Assembly (NCBI RefSeq): GCF_014192395.1
Contig: NZ_JACHXW010000008.1
Location: 1-64,000 of the forward strand
Length of the DNA: 64,000 bases
Direction of reading: 5' to 3'
DNA from: Paenibacillus endophyticus
Lineage (GTDB): Bacteria > Bacillota > Bacilli > Paenibacillales > Paenibacillaceae
The notes under the pieces were generated by a model that searched no databases, was not told where the DNA came from, and was given only the letters and a program-made list of their open reading frames with translations. Shown here piece by piece: positions 11,170 to 20,716 of this stretch. Each line of letters starts with the position of its first letter. The stretch's first letter is position 1. Position numbers and translations under genes: made by a program.

Positions 11170-12405
11170 CTAAAGACTAAGCTTACGGATTCTTTCAACT
11201 GCTTTTTCTGTGTTCTCGCGGCTGCCGAACGCAGTTAGACGGAAGTAGCCTTGACCGCTTTGGCCAAAACCTACGCCTGGCGTGCCTACGATGTTCGCTT
11301 CTGTTAGCAGCTTGTCGAAGAATGACCAGGAATCCATGCCATTTGGCGTTTTGAGCCAGATGTAAGGAGCATTGACGCCGCCGAATACTTCCAAGCCCAG
11401 CGAAGCAAGACCATCACGAATGATTGCTGCATTCGTCATGTAGTAGTCAACCAAGGACTTGATTTGTGCTTTTCCTTCTGGCGAGTAGATTGCAGCGGCA
11501 CCGCGCTGAGTCACGTAGGAAACGCCATTGAATTTCGTCGTGTGACGGCGATTCCACAAATCGTTGATCAACACTTCATTGCCTGTAGCATCCAAACCTT
11601 TAAGCTCGCGCGGAACGACTGTGTAAGCACAGCGAACGCCTGTGAAGCCAGCTGTTTTGGAGAAGCTGCGGAATTCGATGGCAACCTCGCGTGCGCCTTC
11701 GATTTCATAAATGCTGTGAGGAACATCTTCTTCTTGGATGAACGCTTCATAAGCAGAATCATAAAGAATGATGCAGTTGTTCGCTTTTGCGTAATCAACC
11801 CAAACTTTAAGCTCTTCCTTCGTAAGCGTCATGCCCGTCGGATTGTTCGGATAGCATAGGTAAATGATGTCAACCTTACGGTCAGGAAGGCTAGGCTTGA
11901 AGTCATTCTCAGCCGTGCATTCCAAGTAAGCGATGTTCTCGTAACGTTTCGTTTCTTGATTATATTTGCCTGAACGGCCAGCCATAACATTCGTATCCAC
12001 GTATACCGGATAAACGGGATCTTGAACGGCTACGATGCTGTTTTCACTGAAAATCTCTTGGATGTTGCCGACATCGCATTTCGAACCATCGCTGACGAAA
12101 ACTTCGTTTGTAGCAATATCGATGCCGCGAGCCTTGTAGTCATTTTCGATAATTGCGTTAATTAGGAAGTCGTAGCCTTGTTCTGGACCGTAACCGCGGA
12201 ATGAGCCTGGAGCGGCAAGCTCGTCTACCGCACTGTGCATGGCATGAAGAACGGCATCGGGCAAGCCGCGAGTTACGTCGCCGATTCCTAAGCTGATAAT
12301 TTCAGCATTCGGGTTGTCCTGAATAAATTTCGTACGTCTTTTGGCAATTTCGGAAAATAAATAGCTGCCTTGCAGCTCCAAGTAATTTTGATTAATGGAT
12401 GTCAT
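11170..12405 (-). CDS. dapL: LL-diaminopimelate aminotransferase
   Basis: Converts tetrahydrodipicolinate directly to LL-diaminopimelate with glutamate as amino donor, bypassing the acyl-blocked route. It is a 411-residue fold type I PLP enzyme. The start [24 protein letters not shown] near residue 39 and the PLP lysine in [14 protein letters not shown] (Lys about 250) are all DapL features. The Shine-Dalgarno AGGTGA precedes the ATG. It stands alone between rluD and the pyr promoter. The product feeds both lysine and the meso-DAP used by the MurE encoded in this window. Confidence 0.95.
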   Translation of the reverse strand: MTSINQNYLELQGSYLFSEIAKRRTKFIQDNPNAEIISLGIGDVTRGLPDAVLHAMHSAVDELAAPGSFRGYGPEQGYDFLINAIIENDYKARGIDIATNEVFVSDGSKCDVGNIQEIFSENSIVAVQDPVYPVYVDTNVMAGRSGKYNQETKRYENIAYLECTAENDFKPSLPDRKVDIIYLCYPNNPTGMTLTKEELKVWVDYAKANNCIILYDSAYEAFIQEEDVPHSIYEIEGAREVAIEFRSFSKTAGFTGVRCAYTVVPRELKGLDATGNEVLINDLWNRRHTTKFNGVSYVTQRGAAAIYSPEGKAQIKSLVDYYMTNAAIIRDGLASLGLEVFGGVNAPYIWLKTPNGMDSWSFFDKLLTEANIVGTPGVGFGQSGQGYFRLTAFGSRENTEKAVERIRKLSL

Positions 12406-12524
12406 TTCTTGTCACCTATCCTTATTTTTCATTTGCATCTGTACATATCCATTAGAATAACGTACTTCTCCGCTCTAAATAATGAATAAAGTGGTGAAAA
12501 GTTTGCACTTTTGCACGTTTCGAA

Positions 12525-13463
12525 TTATCTCGAACGCAGGTTGCTAAGCACAAATTCAAAGTCAGCAGGCAGCGGCATTTCAAATTCCAAACGTTCCCCG
12601 CTTCGCGGATGCGTAAAGCCAAGCAGCGTCGCATGCAAAGCTTGTCCTTTTAGCGCTACCGTTTTATTCCGGCCATATACCGGATCCCCTGCCAACGGGT
12701 GACCGATATATTTCATGTGTACACGAATTTGATGCGTACGTCCCGTCTCAAGCTGAAGCTCTACAACCGTATAATCGCCAAGTCTCTCCAAAACATGGAA
12801 ATGAGTGACGGCGTTTCGGCTATTCCGCTCTGTTACCGTAAACAGCTTCCTGTCATTGAGATCGCGTCCGATTGGCGCATCGATCGTACCTTGATCATGC
12901 GGCAAATTACCGTGGACCAGCGCGATATATTTTCTTGTAACGGTATGATCCTTCAATTGCTCAGCAAGTGAAATATGGGCTAGATCATTTTTGGCGGCCA
13001 TAAGCAGGCCCGTTGTGTCCTTATCAATACGATGTACGATTCCCGGCCGAATCATGCCGTTAATGCCGGATAAATCCTTGCAGTGGTACATGAGCGCATT
13101 AACAAGCGTCCCTGATGAATGCCCTGGCGCTGGATGTACGACCATACCGCGTTTCTTGTTGATGACAATCAAATCGGAGTCTTCGTAAATAACCTCAAGA
13201 GGGATATTTTCCGGGACAATTGCGGCCTCTTCAGGCGCTGGTATATGAAGCACCACATGATTGCCTTCAATAATTTTAAAATTCGCTTTGGCCACTTTCC
13301 CGTCGATTTGAACGGCGCCTGCTTTAATCCATTCCTGCACTTGCGTCCGTGATACGGCTTGGTCATCTATGCTGTCTGTTACGAACTTATCTACGCGTTC
13401 GCCGGATTGCTCCGCCTCTGCGATCCATTCCAATGGTTCCTCGTTATACAGGTTGCTGCTCAT
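12525..13463 (-). CDS. RluD/YlyB-family 23S rRNA pseudouridine synthase
   Basis: Isomerises uridine to pseudouridine in large-subunit rRNA; it is the neighbour of lspA as YlyB is in Bacillus. The 312 residues comprise an N-terminal S4 RNA-binding domain (about 20-80) and an RluA-type catalytic domain with HRIDKDTTG (Asp about 147) and GRTHQIRVHMKYIGHPL. The frame extends upstream into lspA, but MSSNLYNEEP with AAGGA at 10 bases is the best start and gives a 20-base overlap with lspA. The exact uridine target cannot be told from sequence. Confidence 0.93.
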   Translation of the reverse strand: MSSNLYNEEPLEWIAEAEQSGERVDKFVTDSIDDQAVSRTQVQEWIKAGAVQIDGKVAKANFKIIEGNHVVLHIPAPEEAAIVPENIPLEVIYEDSDLIVINKKRGMVVHPAPGHSSGTLVNALMYHCKDLSGINGMIRPGIVHRIDKDTTGLLMAAKNDLAHISLAEQLKDHTVTRKYIALVHGNLPHDQGTIDAPIGRDLNDRKLFTVTERNSRNAVTHFHVLERLGDYTVVELQLETGRTHQIRVHMKYIGHPLAGDPVYGRNKTVALKGQALHATLLGFTHPRSGERLEFEMPLPADFEFVLSNLRSR

Positions 13464-13968
13464 GATTGTTTTGATCCTTGTCCTCTCCATTTTGCGAACG
13501 TTCCTTCTCATCTTTTGCAGATAACAAGGTGTCAATTAGTATTAGTGCTACACCGCAGACGATGCCCGAATCCGCCACGTTGAAAATCGGAAATGAATAG
13601 CTGCCGAAATTAAACTGCAGGAAATCGGTAACTTCACCAAACCGCAGACGGTCAAGAAAATTGCCAATCGCTCCGCCGAGTACGAGCCCTAGTCCGATTA
13701 GCAGCCAAGGCTTTGCAGTCTTCCTCATCGCCTGAATATACCAAATAAGGCCGCTTACAATCACGATTGTGATGATAATGAAGAAGACTCGCTGTTCTTG
13801 CAAAATGCCGAATGCAGCGCCTCGGTTTCGGTGAGATGTAATGAGAAAAAAATTACCGATAACGCTAATTTGCTCCATGATCTCAAGCTTTGTTTCAATT
13901 AGTCTTTTTGTTGCAAAATCAAGGATAAACACTAAAACCGCTATCCAGTAATAATAAAAACGCATCAT
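13444..13968 (-). CDS. lspA: Prolipoprotein signal peptidase (signal peptidase II)
   Basis: An integral membrane aspartyl protease that removes signal peptides from lipidated prolipoproteins. It has about four TM segments and the two catalytic aspartates in GNFLDRLRFGEVTDF and FNVADSGIVCG. The 174 residues include a short charged tail rich in E, K, D, N and Q that is absent from many homologues. The second Met is also a possible start, 7 bases from AGGAG. Substrates in this window include the DUF4349 and YlaJ lipoproteins. Confidence 0.96.
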   Translation of the reverse strand: MMRFYYYWIAVLVFILDFATKRLIETKLEIMEQISVIGNFFLITSHRNRGAAFGILQEQRVFFIIITIVIVSGLIWYIQAMRKTAKPWLLIGLGLVLGGAIGNFLDRLRFGEVTDFLQFNFGSYSFPIFNVADSGIVCGVALILIDTLLSAKDEKERSQNGEDKDQNNHEQQPV

Positions 13969-14189
13969 ATCACTCCTATTTTTTTGTAAAGCACGTTTTT
14001 AACGTATGACGATTCTTGTGCGGCTAAGCAAATCGTGTGCGTTATTATTTATTACCAGCCAATTGTAGCATACCGGACCAAATGAGAGCCAGTACCGCAA
14101 CTGGATCTTCCATTGAAGCCCATACTGAAAATCCTTGTTTCGGCTAAAGCTAATACAGCAATCATGTTCCCTGCTAAGGAGGGTGCCAT

Positions 14190-14918
14190 ATGACAAGGCC
14201 AACAAATGCAAACATTAAACTGCTGCAAAGCAGATTGCTGGACGAACAGAGTGAAATCGAACAGCGCCTGGAAAACAATGATCACTACGGTCTTTCTGAA
14301 TCGCTTCGAGATGATACCGGCGAGCTCACTTCCATTGACAACCATCCCGGCGATACAGCTACTGAGTTGTATGAACGGGAGAAGGATGTAGCTCTGCTTG
14401 AGCAAGAGGAGCTTCATCTCCAGCGTATTGACGCAGCACTGCAAGCCATTTCCAGCGGTACCTATGGGATTTGCGCAACCTGTAATGAACCGATACCGCT
14501 AGAGCGGCTTGATGCTGTACCCGATACGCTGCACTGCATTGAACATGCTCCTAGGCAGCATCTATCTCTTCGGAGACCCGTTGAAGAAATCGTGCTTGAT
14601 CCGCCATTTGGACGAACCAGTATGGATGAGCAGGATTCTTACAACGGTTTCGACGGCGAAGATGCTTGGCAAATTGTCGAGCGATGGGGCAATGCGGATT
14701 CACCCGCCACGTCTGAGAATCGAGATGTTGCCGATTATGGTCATGTAGGCATCGATGCATATGAGAATGATGGCTATGTCGAGCCGCTCGAGAGCTTTCT
14801 CGCGACGGACATAACAGGCCGCCATGTCTCTGTCATTCGAAATCGAGAATATTTGCATTATTTGGATACAGGCGAAGGTGATCACGGTCTCGAAACAGAT
14901 GAAGCCGAGGACAGGTGA
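14190..14918 (+). CDS. TraR/DksA-type zinc-finger protein, YteA-like
   Basis: The N-terminal third is a coiled coil (about 5-85) followed by a short zinc-finger-like segment near residues 93-116: CATC, 17 residues, then CIEH. The fourth ligand is His rather than Cys. DksA/TraR proteins bind RNA polymerase; the Bacillus YteA branch is poorly characterised, so the role is inferred. The C-terminal half (about 120-242) is acidic and low in hydrophobics. It is one of the few plus-strand genes here, divergent from lspA, with AAGGAGG ahead of the ATG. Confidence 0.85.
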   Translation: MTRPTNANIKLLQSRLLDEQSEIEQRLENNDHYGLSESLRDDTGELTSIDNHPGDTATELYEREKDVALLEQEELHLQRIDAALQAISSGTYGICATCNEPIPLERLDAVPDTLHCIEHAPRQHLSLRRPVEEIVLDPPFGRTSMDEQDSYNGFDGEDAWQIVERWGNADSPATSENRDVADYGHVGIDAYENDGYVEPLESFLATDITGRHVSVIRNREYLHYLDTGEGDHGLETDEAEDR

Positions 14919-14921
14919 CGG

Positions 14922-15260
14922 TTAATACGTTTTACCTTCCAGCTGGATTTGAACGATGCGTACGATATCCGCGATATAATCGCCGATGATCGGCAGGTTT
15001 AACGCGCCAAGAATACGCAGCACATAAAGGATCGTCGCAGCAAAAAAGGTAAAGCCGATCGCGATGCCGACTCCTCTGGCAGTACCAGCAAGCAAATTTT
15101 TCCAAATTATGGTTCTCGGTCTGTTCAACAAATTAACGTATTCGGCTATTTGCGTATGTTCTAAGTCAGCGGCAATTTTCTGCAGCCTTTTGTCTAGGCT
15201 GCTTAACGAAATATCCTCTTTGTTGCCTTGTTTCGGTTGTTCCGGGTTGATTATTTTCAT
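14922..15260 (-). CDS. DUF5665-type small membrane protein
   Basis: A protein of 112 residues with a short amphipathic N-terminal region (KRLQKIAADLEHTQIAEYVNLLNRPR) and then a hydrophobic stretch of about 45 residues that looks like one long or two short TM helices (GVGIAIGFTFFAATILYVL and LNLPIIGDYIADIVRIV). This layout matches DUF5665 from memory; function unknown. I use the ATG giving MKIINPEQ with GGGG upstream, not the upstream ATG that lies next to the ileS terminator. It converges with the YteA-like gene. Confidence 0.8.
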   Translation of the reverse strand: MKIINPEQPKQGNKEDISLSSLDKRLQKIAADLEHTQIAEYVNLLNRPRTIIWKNLLAGTARGVGIAIGFTFFAATILYVLRILGALNLPIIGDYIADIVRIVQIQLEGKTY

Positions 15261-15285
15261 AAGAGGCATCCCCTTTGACCAACAA

Positions 15286-15376
15286 TAAAACGAGGTCGGG
15301 CCTTCCAGCCATTGCATGCAAGTGACTTTAGAGTCGCTTGCTGCAGCAGCCGGTAGGCGACGGCCTCGTTTTTTTG
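15286..15376 (-). terminator. Terminator downstream of ileS
   Basis: AAACGAGGCCGTCGCC and GGCCCGACCTCGTTTT pair around a long loop that contains a second small hairpin (GCAAGCGACT / AGTCACTTGC). It ends with TTTTATTG in the minus direction. Confidence 0.75.
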
Positions 15377-15403
15377 CGAGTAATTATCCTCTATACTATA
15401 TCC

Positions 15404-18400
15404 TTAACCTCGGATGAAAATCCCTATTTCTTTCTCGCCAAGCACAACTCTTTCCATTTCAGGAAGCGATTCAAAGACTACCGATTGAACGAGCACATTT
15501 TCTTGAAGCACCTGTCCGAATGCATCCAGCGCTTCTTTAAGCACGGCGTCTACATCAAGTACGAGGTCAATCCGTTTCTCAATCGGCAAATCGAGCTTCT
15601 TACGCGTATCCTGTACGGCACGAATCACTTCACGCACCCAGCCCTCTTGCTCCAGCTCAGGTGTAATATCCGTGTTCAGAGCAACGGTTACACCGCCAGC
15701 TGAAGCCGATGCAAAGCCGGATTTGGCTTGTTTCTCTACGAGAAGCTCCTCGATTGAGATGGAGAGCTGCTCGCCTTCCGTAGTCGAAAATTCAAACGCT
15801 CCGCCATTAACAATTCCACGCGTTTGATCTGCCTGCAAGCCTTTAAGCTGCGCTTGAATTGGACCAACGTTCTTGCCGTATTTTTTGCCGGCAATCTTCA
15901 GATTCAGCTTCAATGTGAAATCGACGAAGCCGCTGTCCGAATGCTGTACCGTTATCGCTTTAACGTTAATTTCATCCTTTATAATATCCTCATAATCAGT
16001 CACGTTGAAATCGCGGTCTAGCGACACGATAAGCTCAGACAGTGGTTGACGCGTCTTAATTCCCGTTTCGTTGCGCACGTTGCGGGCCAGCTCTACAACC
16101 TGCTTCGCGCTTTCCATGTCACGCTCGAGCGTCTCGTCAATAGCGGCTTCATCCGCTTTCGGATAATCGGCCAAATGCACGCTGCCTTCTCCGCCAAGAT
16201 TTCCGTACACATCCTCAGCCAGCAGTGGAGCATAAGGAGCGATCACACGGGATAGAGTAATCAGCACGCTGCGAAGCGTTTGGTAAGCTGCCAATTTATC
16301 AGCCGATAGCCCGCTTCCCCAGAAACGGTCACGTGAACGCCTAATATACCAGTTGCTCAGCTCATCAACGAATACTTCAATCGATTTGGCTGGATTAAGG
16401 AAATCATTCACTTCGAGTCCTTTATTCACCGTGCTGATCAAGCTGTTCAAGCGTGAGATAATCCAACGGTCAAGCTTATTGTCCGACTTCTTCTCCTCAT
16501 GCTTCGTGTAATCGAAGCCGTCAATCGACGCATACAAAGCGTAAAAGGCGTGTGTATTCACAATCGTATCAATAACCTTAGATTTCGCCTCGCCAACGAT
16601 GCCTCTGGAGAAACGCTTGCTGTTCCATGGCGCGCTGTCAGCTAGCAAAGCCCAGCGGAACGCGTCTGTTCCATATTCGTTGATGATCTCCCAAGGATCG
16701 ATAACATTGCCTTTCGACTTGGACATTTTTTGACCATTCTCGTCCAAAATATGACCCGTAGAAATGACGGCCTTATATGGCGCCTTGCCATTGTATAGCG
16801 TTGATACCGCCAATAAGCTGTAGAACCAGCCGCGCGTTTGATCGATACCTTCACAAATGATGTCTGCCGGATACTGCTCGCCGAACGACTCTTCATTCTC
16901 GAACGGATGATGATGCTGAGCGAAAGGCATTGAACCGCTGTCGAACCATACATCGATCACTTCAGGCGTTCGGACCATCTCCGCGCCTTCCGCGAATGGC
17001 GATTTCAATTTAATTCCGTCAACGTATGGTTTATGAAGCTCGATGTCCTCAGGCACATCGCCGATTGCCATCGCCCTAAGATCAGCTATACTGCTCGGCG
17101 AATACTCCTTGCCCGTCACTTCACATACCCATACATTCAAAGGCGTACCCCAGTAACGATTGCGGCTGATATTCCAATCGACCAAATCCTCTAGAAACTT
17201 GCCAAAGCGGCCCTCGCGAATATGCCCCGGATACCAATCCACGCTGTTGTTGTTTGCGATCAGTTGATCTTTAACCGCAGTCGTCTTGATGAACCAGCTC
17301 TCCATCGCGTAATAAATCAACGGAGACTTGCAGCGCCAGCAGAACGGATAGCTATGCTCGTAACGTTCTTTCGAGTAGAGCAGACCGCGTTCGCTCAAGT
17401 TTTTGACAATATCAATATCCAGTTCTGCATCCTTCACAAAACGTCCGGCAAAGTCGGTTACTTCAGCAACATAACGGCCTGCCAAATCTACTACGCTCAG
17501 CATGCTGATTCCATTGTCGCGAGATACTCGGTAATCGTCCTCACCGTGTGCCGGCGCAATATGGACGATCCCTGTACCGCTGGTGTCGCTGACGAAATCG
17601 CCTGCAATCACGATATGTCCCTTTTCGACTGCCACGTATTGAAATGGCGGCTCGTAGCTAAGACCAATGAGCTCCGCGCCTTTGACAACTGATAAAAGTT
17701 CGTATCCATCCTTCAGCACGCTCTCTGCCAAATTCTGAGCTACGATGTACACCTCGCCGTTTTTGGATGCACGTACGTAATCAAGCTCGGGGTTTACCGC
17801 AAGAGCAACGTTTGCAGGAAGCGTCCACGGCGTTGTCGTCCAAGCAAGAATATATTCGCCTGTTCCGATAAGCTTGAACTTAGCCGTTGCGCTTAGGTCC
17901 TTCACATCCTCGTAACCCTGCGCGACTTCATGCGAGCTGAGTGTCGTCTGACAGTCCGGACAATAAGGGCTAACCCGATGTCCGCGGTACAGCAAGCCTT
18001 TTCCGTGAATCGTTGACAAAATATGCCATACGCTTTCGATGTACTCGTTTTTCAGCGTAATGTACGGGTTATCTAAATCCGTCCAATAAGCGATTGCCTC
18101 TGTCAGCTCACGCCACTGCTTTTCATACTCGAATACGCTGGCTTTGCATTTCTTCACAAATTTCTCCACGCCGTATTCTTCGATCTCTTGCTTGCCCGAA
18201 ATGCCAAGCTGCTTCTCAACACCAAGCTCAACCGGCAAGCCGTGCGTATCCCAACCAGCTTTACGGATGACACGGTACCCGGCCATCGTTTTGTAACGGC
18301 AAATAAAGTCTTTGATTACCCGGCCAAGCACATGACCGATATGTGGTGCTCCGTTAGCGGTAGGCGGTCCCTCATAAAACACAAAATTAGGCTTGCCTTC

Positions 18401-18502
18401 CCGGTTTGAGATCGATTTTTTAAAGGTTTCATTCGTTTTCCATTGCTCCAGCACTCGCATCTCACGAGTGCGGGCACGTTCTTTGACATCAACGCGTTGC
18501 AT
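15404..18502 (-). CDS. ileS: Isoleucyl-tRNA synthetase, type-2-like
   Basis: Charges tRNA-Ile. In its 1032 residues are HIGH (54-57), the CP1 editing domain, KMSKSKGN near residue 600, an anticodon-binding domain and a C-terminal extension. The segment GWDTHGLPVE at 83-92, the length over 1000 and the lack of a visible C-terminal zinc finger resemble type 2 (eukaryote-like) IleRS rather than the ~920-residue Bacillus subtilis enzyme. Type 2 enzymes are usually less sensitive to mupirocin; that is an inference here. It is controlled by the upstream T-box. It follows divIVA, as in Bacillus. Confidence 0.96.
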   Translation of the reverse strand: MQRVDVKERARTREMRVLEQWKTNETFKKSISNREGKPNFVFYEGPPTANGAPHIGHVLGRVIKDFICRYKTMAGYRVIRKAGWDTHGLPVELGVEKQLGISGKQEIEEYGVEKFVKKCKASVFEYEKQWRELTEAIAYWTDLDNPYITLKNEYIESVWHILSTIHGKGLLYRGHRVSPYCPDCQTTLSSHEVAQGYEDVKDLSATAKFKLIGTGEYILAWTTTPWTLPANVALAVNPELDYVRASKNGEVYIVAQNLAESVLKDGYELLSVVKGAELIGLSYEPPFQYVAVEKGHIVIAGDFVSDTSGTGIVHIAPAHGEDDYRVSRDNGISMLSVVDLAGRYVAEVTDFAGRFVKDAELDIDIVKNLSERGLLYSKERYEHSYPFCWRCKSPLIYYAMESWFIKTTAVKDQLIANNNSVDWYPGHIREGRFGKFLEDLVDWNISRNRYWGTPLNVWVCEVTGKEYSPSSIADLRAMAIGDVPEDIELHKPYVDGIKLKSPFAEGAEMVRTPEVIDVWFDSGSMPFAQHHHPFENEESFGEQYPADIICEGIDQTRGWFYSLLAVSTLYNGKAPYKAVISTGHILDENGQKMSKSKGNVIDPWEIINEYGTDAFRWALLADSAPWNSKRFSRGIVGEAKSKVIDTIVNTHAFYALYASIDGFDYTKHEEKKSDNKLDRWIISRLNSLISTVNKGLEVNDFLNPAKSIEVFVDELSNWYIRRSRDRFWGSGLSADKLAAYQTLRSVLITLSRVIAPYAPLLAEDVYGNLGGEGSVHLADYPKADEAAIDETLERDMESAKQVVELARNVRNETGIKTRQPLSELIVSLDRDFNVTDYEDIIKDEINVKAITVQHSDSGFVDFTLKLNLKIAGKKYGKNVGPIQAQLKGLQADQTRGIVNGGAFEFSTTEGEQLSISIEELLVEKQAKSGFASASAGGVTVALNTDITPELEQEGWVREVIRAVQDTRKKLDLPIEKRIDLVLDVDAVLKEALDAFGQVLQENVLVQSVVFESLPEMERVVLGEKEIGIFIRG

Positions 18503-18527
18503 CTCTCCAGCCTCCTGTTATAAACAA

Positions 18528-18873
18528 AAATAAAGCCTCATCCCTATGAGAAGGGACGAGGCTTAGTCGCGTTACCACCCTTGTTCCGCGCAAGCATTAT
18601 CGTACGATAAGCAAGCATATGAAGAAATCAGCAGACAGCTGCTGCCTTCATGCGGCACCTTAGTCACGAACAAGAATTGTTCGCGTTCCCTGTAACGGGG
18701 GACAGCCGTCAGCACTTACTGCCGCATTCGCAGGTTCGGCGCTGCTTCTCAAAGAGGATATTCCGCGATAGCTCACACGCCGGTCTTTCAGCTGCTGCCG
18801 GCTCTCTGGGGAGTGATGCTAAAACGTACTTGTTCTTATCAACGAAGTTTAGATCATCGATTTATTACTATTA
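18528..18873 (-). promoter_or_regulatory. Ile T-box riboswitch
   Basis: The leader carries the T-box core AGGGTGGTAACGCG (complement at about 18568-18582) followed by a terminator stem at 18533-18564 (AAGCCTCGTCCCTT / AGGGATGAGGCTT, then T-rich). Stem I features are visible, including the AGAGAGCCGG / ACCGGC region. GGAATATCCTC gives the specifier ATC at 18757-18759, which is an isoleucine codon and agrees with the downstream ileS. Uncharged tRNA-Ile should favour the antiterminator. Confidence 0.92.
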
Positions 18874-18903
18874 GTTATAGCGTAACAGCCGGTCAAATGT
18901 CAA
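18874..18903 (-). promoter_or_regulatory. Sigma-A promoter of the ileS leader
   Basis: TTGACA, an 18-base spacer, then TATAAC on the minus strand, immediately before the T-box leader. Confidence 0.75.
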
Positions 18904-18930
18904 ATGGGATTCGCCCAATTGTACATTTCA

Positions 18931-19428
18931 TTAGCCTCGAGTAAGCTCATGCTCCGATTGTCTGGATTGCGGCTCAAGCGTATCCCAGCCATCTACGGTG
19001 AGTAGCTCGAGCTGTGCCTCAACCAGCGTGCGGAAACGCGCGCGATATACGGAGGCTTGCTTCTTAAGCTCTTCCACCTCTAGCGAGACCTTGCGGGACT
19101 TCGCCAGGGAATCATTGATAATGCGATCTGCGTTCTTCTCTGATTCCTTAATAATCAGCTGCGCTTCCTTCTTCGCGTTGCTTCTTACCTCATCAGCCGC
19201 TTCCTGCGCAACAATAATGGTTTTGCTAAGCGTTTCTTCAATGTTTGTGAAATGATTCAATCTCTCTTGCAAACCGAGCACTTGGTTTTGCATCTCTTTA
19301 TTTTCACGAATCAACGATTCGTAGTCTTTGATGACCTGATCAAGAAATTCGTTAACTTCATCCTCATCATAGCCCCGCAGTCTCCGGCCAAACTCTTTGT
19401 TATGTATGTCCAATGGCGATAACGGCAT
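18931..19428 (-). CDS. divIVA: DivIVA cell-pole / septum protein
   Basis: A coiled-coil scaffold that senses negative membrane curvature and recruits division-site and chromosome-anchoring partners. The 165 residues begin MPLSPLDIHNKEFGRRLRGY, the conserved lipid-binding N-terminal domain, with EDEVNEFLDQVIKDYE next. Two coiled-coil regions follow (about 30-70 and 75-150), and the C-terminus is short and polar. GAGGTG precedes the ATG. It lies between ylmH and ileS as in Bacillus. Confidence 0.96.
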   Translation of the reverse strand: MPLSPLDIHNKEFGRRLRGYDEDEVNEFLDQVIKDYESLIRENKEMQNQVLGLQERLNHFTNIEETLSKTIIVAQEAADEVRSNAKKEAQLIIKESEKNADRIINDSLAKSRKVSLEVEELKKQASVYRARFRTLVEAQLELLTVDGWDTLEPQSRQSEHELTRG

Positions 19429-19525
19429 TGGCGCACCTCCTCAAGATATTTATGACTCTTGCAACCGAGTAATACAATTCGAATGAGAACAAATTCGACA
19501 ACCAAAGTTAGAATCCTGCATTGGA

Positions 19526-20308
19526 TTAAATAAATTTGCCAATCCTGACTCGAATCCTGCCTTTTTTTGTCACGCCGTCGACCTCTAACACCTTAAATCG
19601 ACCGAGTCCTTTGAATGACACGACATCTCCAGCCCGCAGCTGCCCAGAAGGATCTTCCTCCGACTTCCAGTTCACGCGGCATCTTCCTGCTCGGATTGGA
19701 TCGACGATTTTGGAACGGCTGATGCGATAGACATCGCTTGCAATGCCGTCCAGTCTCATAGAAGCAACCGATAGGCTCATTTCCTCCAGCTTCGGAACGA
19801 CTGCCTGCAGACCGGATAAAGGGAGTAAGTCGGTTAGAACGCTAATGCGATGAACCTGTCTCAAATGTATGTTTAAATAATCGGCTATTTCATCCATAAC
19901 GACAATATGGCAAAATTGCTCATGCACATGGATATCGCCGATTCGATCGCGTTTAATGCCGAGTCCGAGTAAGGCACCCAAAAAATCACCGTGATCCAAA
20001 TCGAGTTGTGCCTGGCCAGGCCCGTTGACTTCGAGAACAGAAATGCCTACGCTCTCATCGTCCAAATTGCGATAATCCGGCCCAATAATGGCGCGCTTGC
20101 GTTCTGCTTGCTCGTATCCGCCGTCCATCCGTACACTGACATCCGGGTTGCGATTAGCCAGTATTGTAAGGATTTGTGCTTGTCTAGGGTCTAAAAAATC
20201 GGTCCGCTTCAGCTCATGCTGCTGTGCGGACCGCTCTATCCATTCCTCCGCCCGATCTACGAAAGGTTTCTCATCGGGATGGAAATGATCGTATATTCCT
20301 TGTTTCAT
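19526..20308 (-). CDS. ylmH: YlmH, S4-domain RNA-binding protein
   Basis: A 260-residue protein whose C-terminal 70 residues form an S4 RNA-binding domain (about residues 185-250, with VSFKGLGRFKVLEVDGVTKK at the very end). The N-terminal part is the YlmH-specific domain with HPDEKPFVDRAEEWI. Bacillus homologues have been linked to ribosome quality control and nascent-chain tailing; that role is known for the family and is not visible here. It lies between the ylmG repeat region and divIVA. Confidence 0.92.
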   Translation of the reverse strand: MKQGIYDHFHPDEKPFVDRAEEWIERSAQQHELKRTDFLDPRQAQILTILANRNPDVSVRMDGGYEQAERKRAIIGPDYRNLDDESVGISVLEVNGPGQAQLDLDHGDFLGALLGLGIKRDRIGDIHVHEQFCHIVVMDEIADYLNIHLRQVHRISVLTDLLPLSGLQAVVPKLEEMSLSVASMRLDGIASDVYRISRSKIVDPIRAGRCRVNWKSEEDPSGQLRAGDVVSFKGLGRFKVLEVDGVTKKGRIRVRIGKFI

Positions 20309-20330
20309 GCAAAATCATTCCTTTAAGTAA

Positions 20331-20430
20331 GGTGAAACGGCTATCGCCGTCCTTTGGCGACGCGACGCGTTTCATTCTGAGAAATATAGAGAATGTATAG
20401 CCTAAGGACATACTTTCCTATCTTTTAAAA
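20331..20430. repeat. Palindromic intergenic element, copy A
   Basis: A unit of about 100 bp with two hairpins. The first runs from GTGAAACGGC to CGTTTCA with an inner CGGC/GCCG stem; the second is GAAATATAGAGAA...TTTCCTATCTTTT. Related copies lie at 29103, 54447 and, more distantly, 62436. This one lies between ylmH and ylmG inside the presumed operon. Confidence 0.8.
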
Positions 20431-20436
20431 ATCCGA

Positions 20437-20709
20437 TTACGGAATCAAAAATTCAATGACCGCAACCAAGCCCATCGCAACGAAACGCAATGCGAAAAGC
20501 GCAATAATCGGCGATAAATCAAGCATGCCGCCAATTGGCGGGATGAATCTTCTGAAGATTCCCAGATAGGGCTCAACTAATTTAGCTAGAAAAACGCCAA
20601 TAAAGCTTTCTCTCGCATTCGGCAGCCATGAAAGCAGCACATAACCGATAATCATAAAGCTGTAGATACTTTGAAGAGTACCTATTACATCTCCCACACT
20701 ATTAAACAA
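20437..20709 (-). CDS. ylmG: YggT-family membrane protein YlmG
   Basis: A small protein of 90 residues with two TM segments (about 10-30 and 60-85) and the conserved FRRFIPPIGGMLDLSPIIA between them. YggT/YlmG proteins sit next to sepF in many Firmicutes and are associated with division or envelope organisation, without a settled biochemical role. The start codon is TTG, with GAGGTGA seven bases upstream, inside the end of sepF. The two genes are therefore likely coupled. Confidence 0.93.
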   Translation of the reverse strand: MFNSVGDVIGTLQSIYSFMIIGYVLLSWLPNARESFIGVFLAKLVEPYLGIFRRFIPPIGGMLDLSPIIALFALRFVAMGLVAVIEFLIP

Positions 20710-20716
20710 CTCAAGG

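Noticed and set aside
12406..12524. A terminator or riboswitch between rluD and dapL
   Set aside because: Only a short GCAC-TTTT-GCAC motif is visible, with no stem plus T run, so I do not call a feature.
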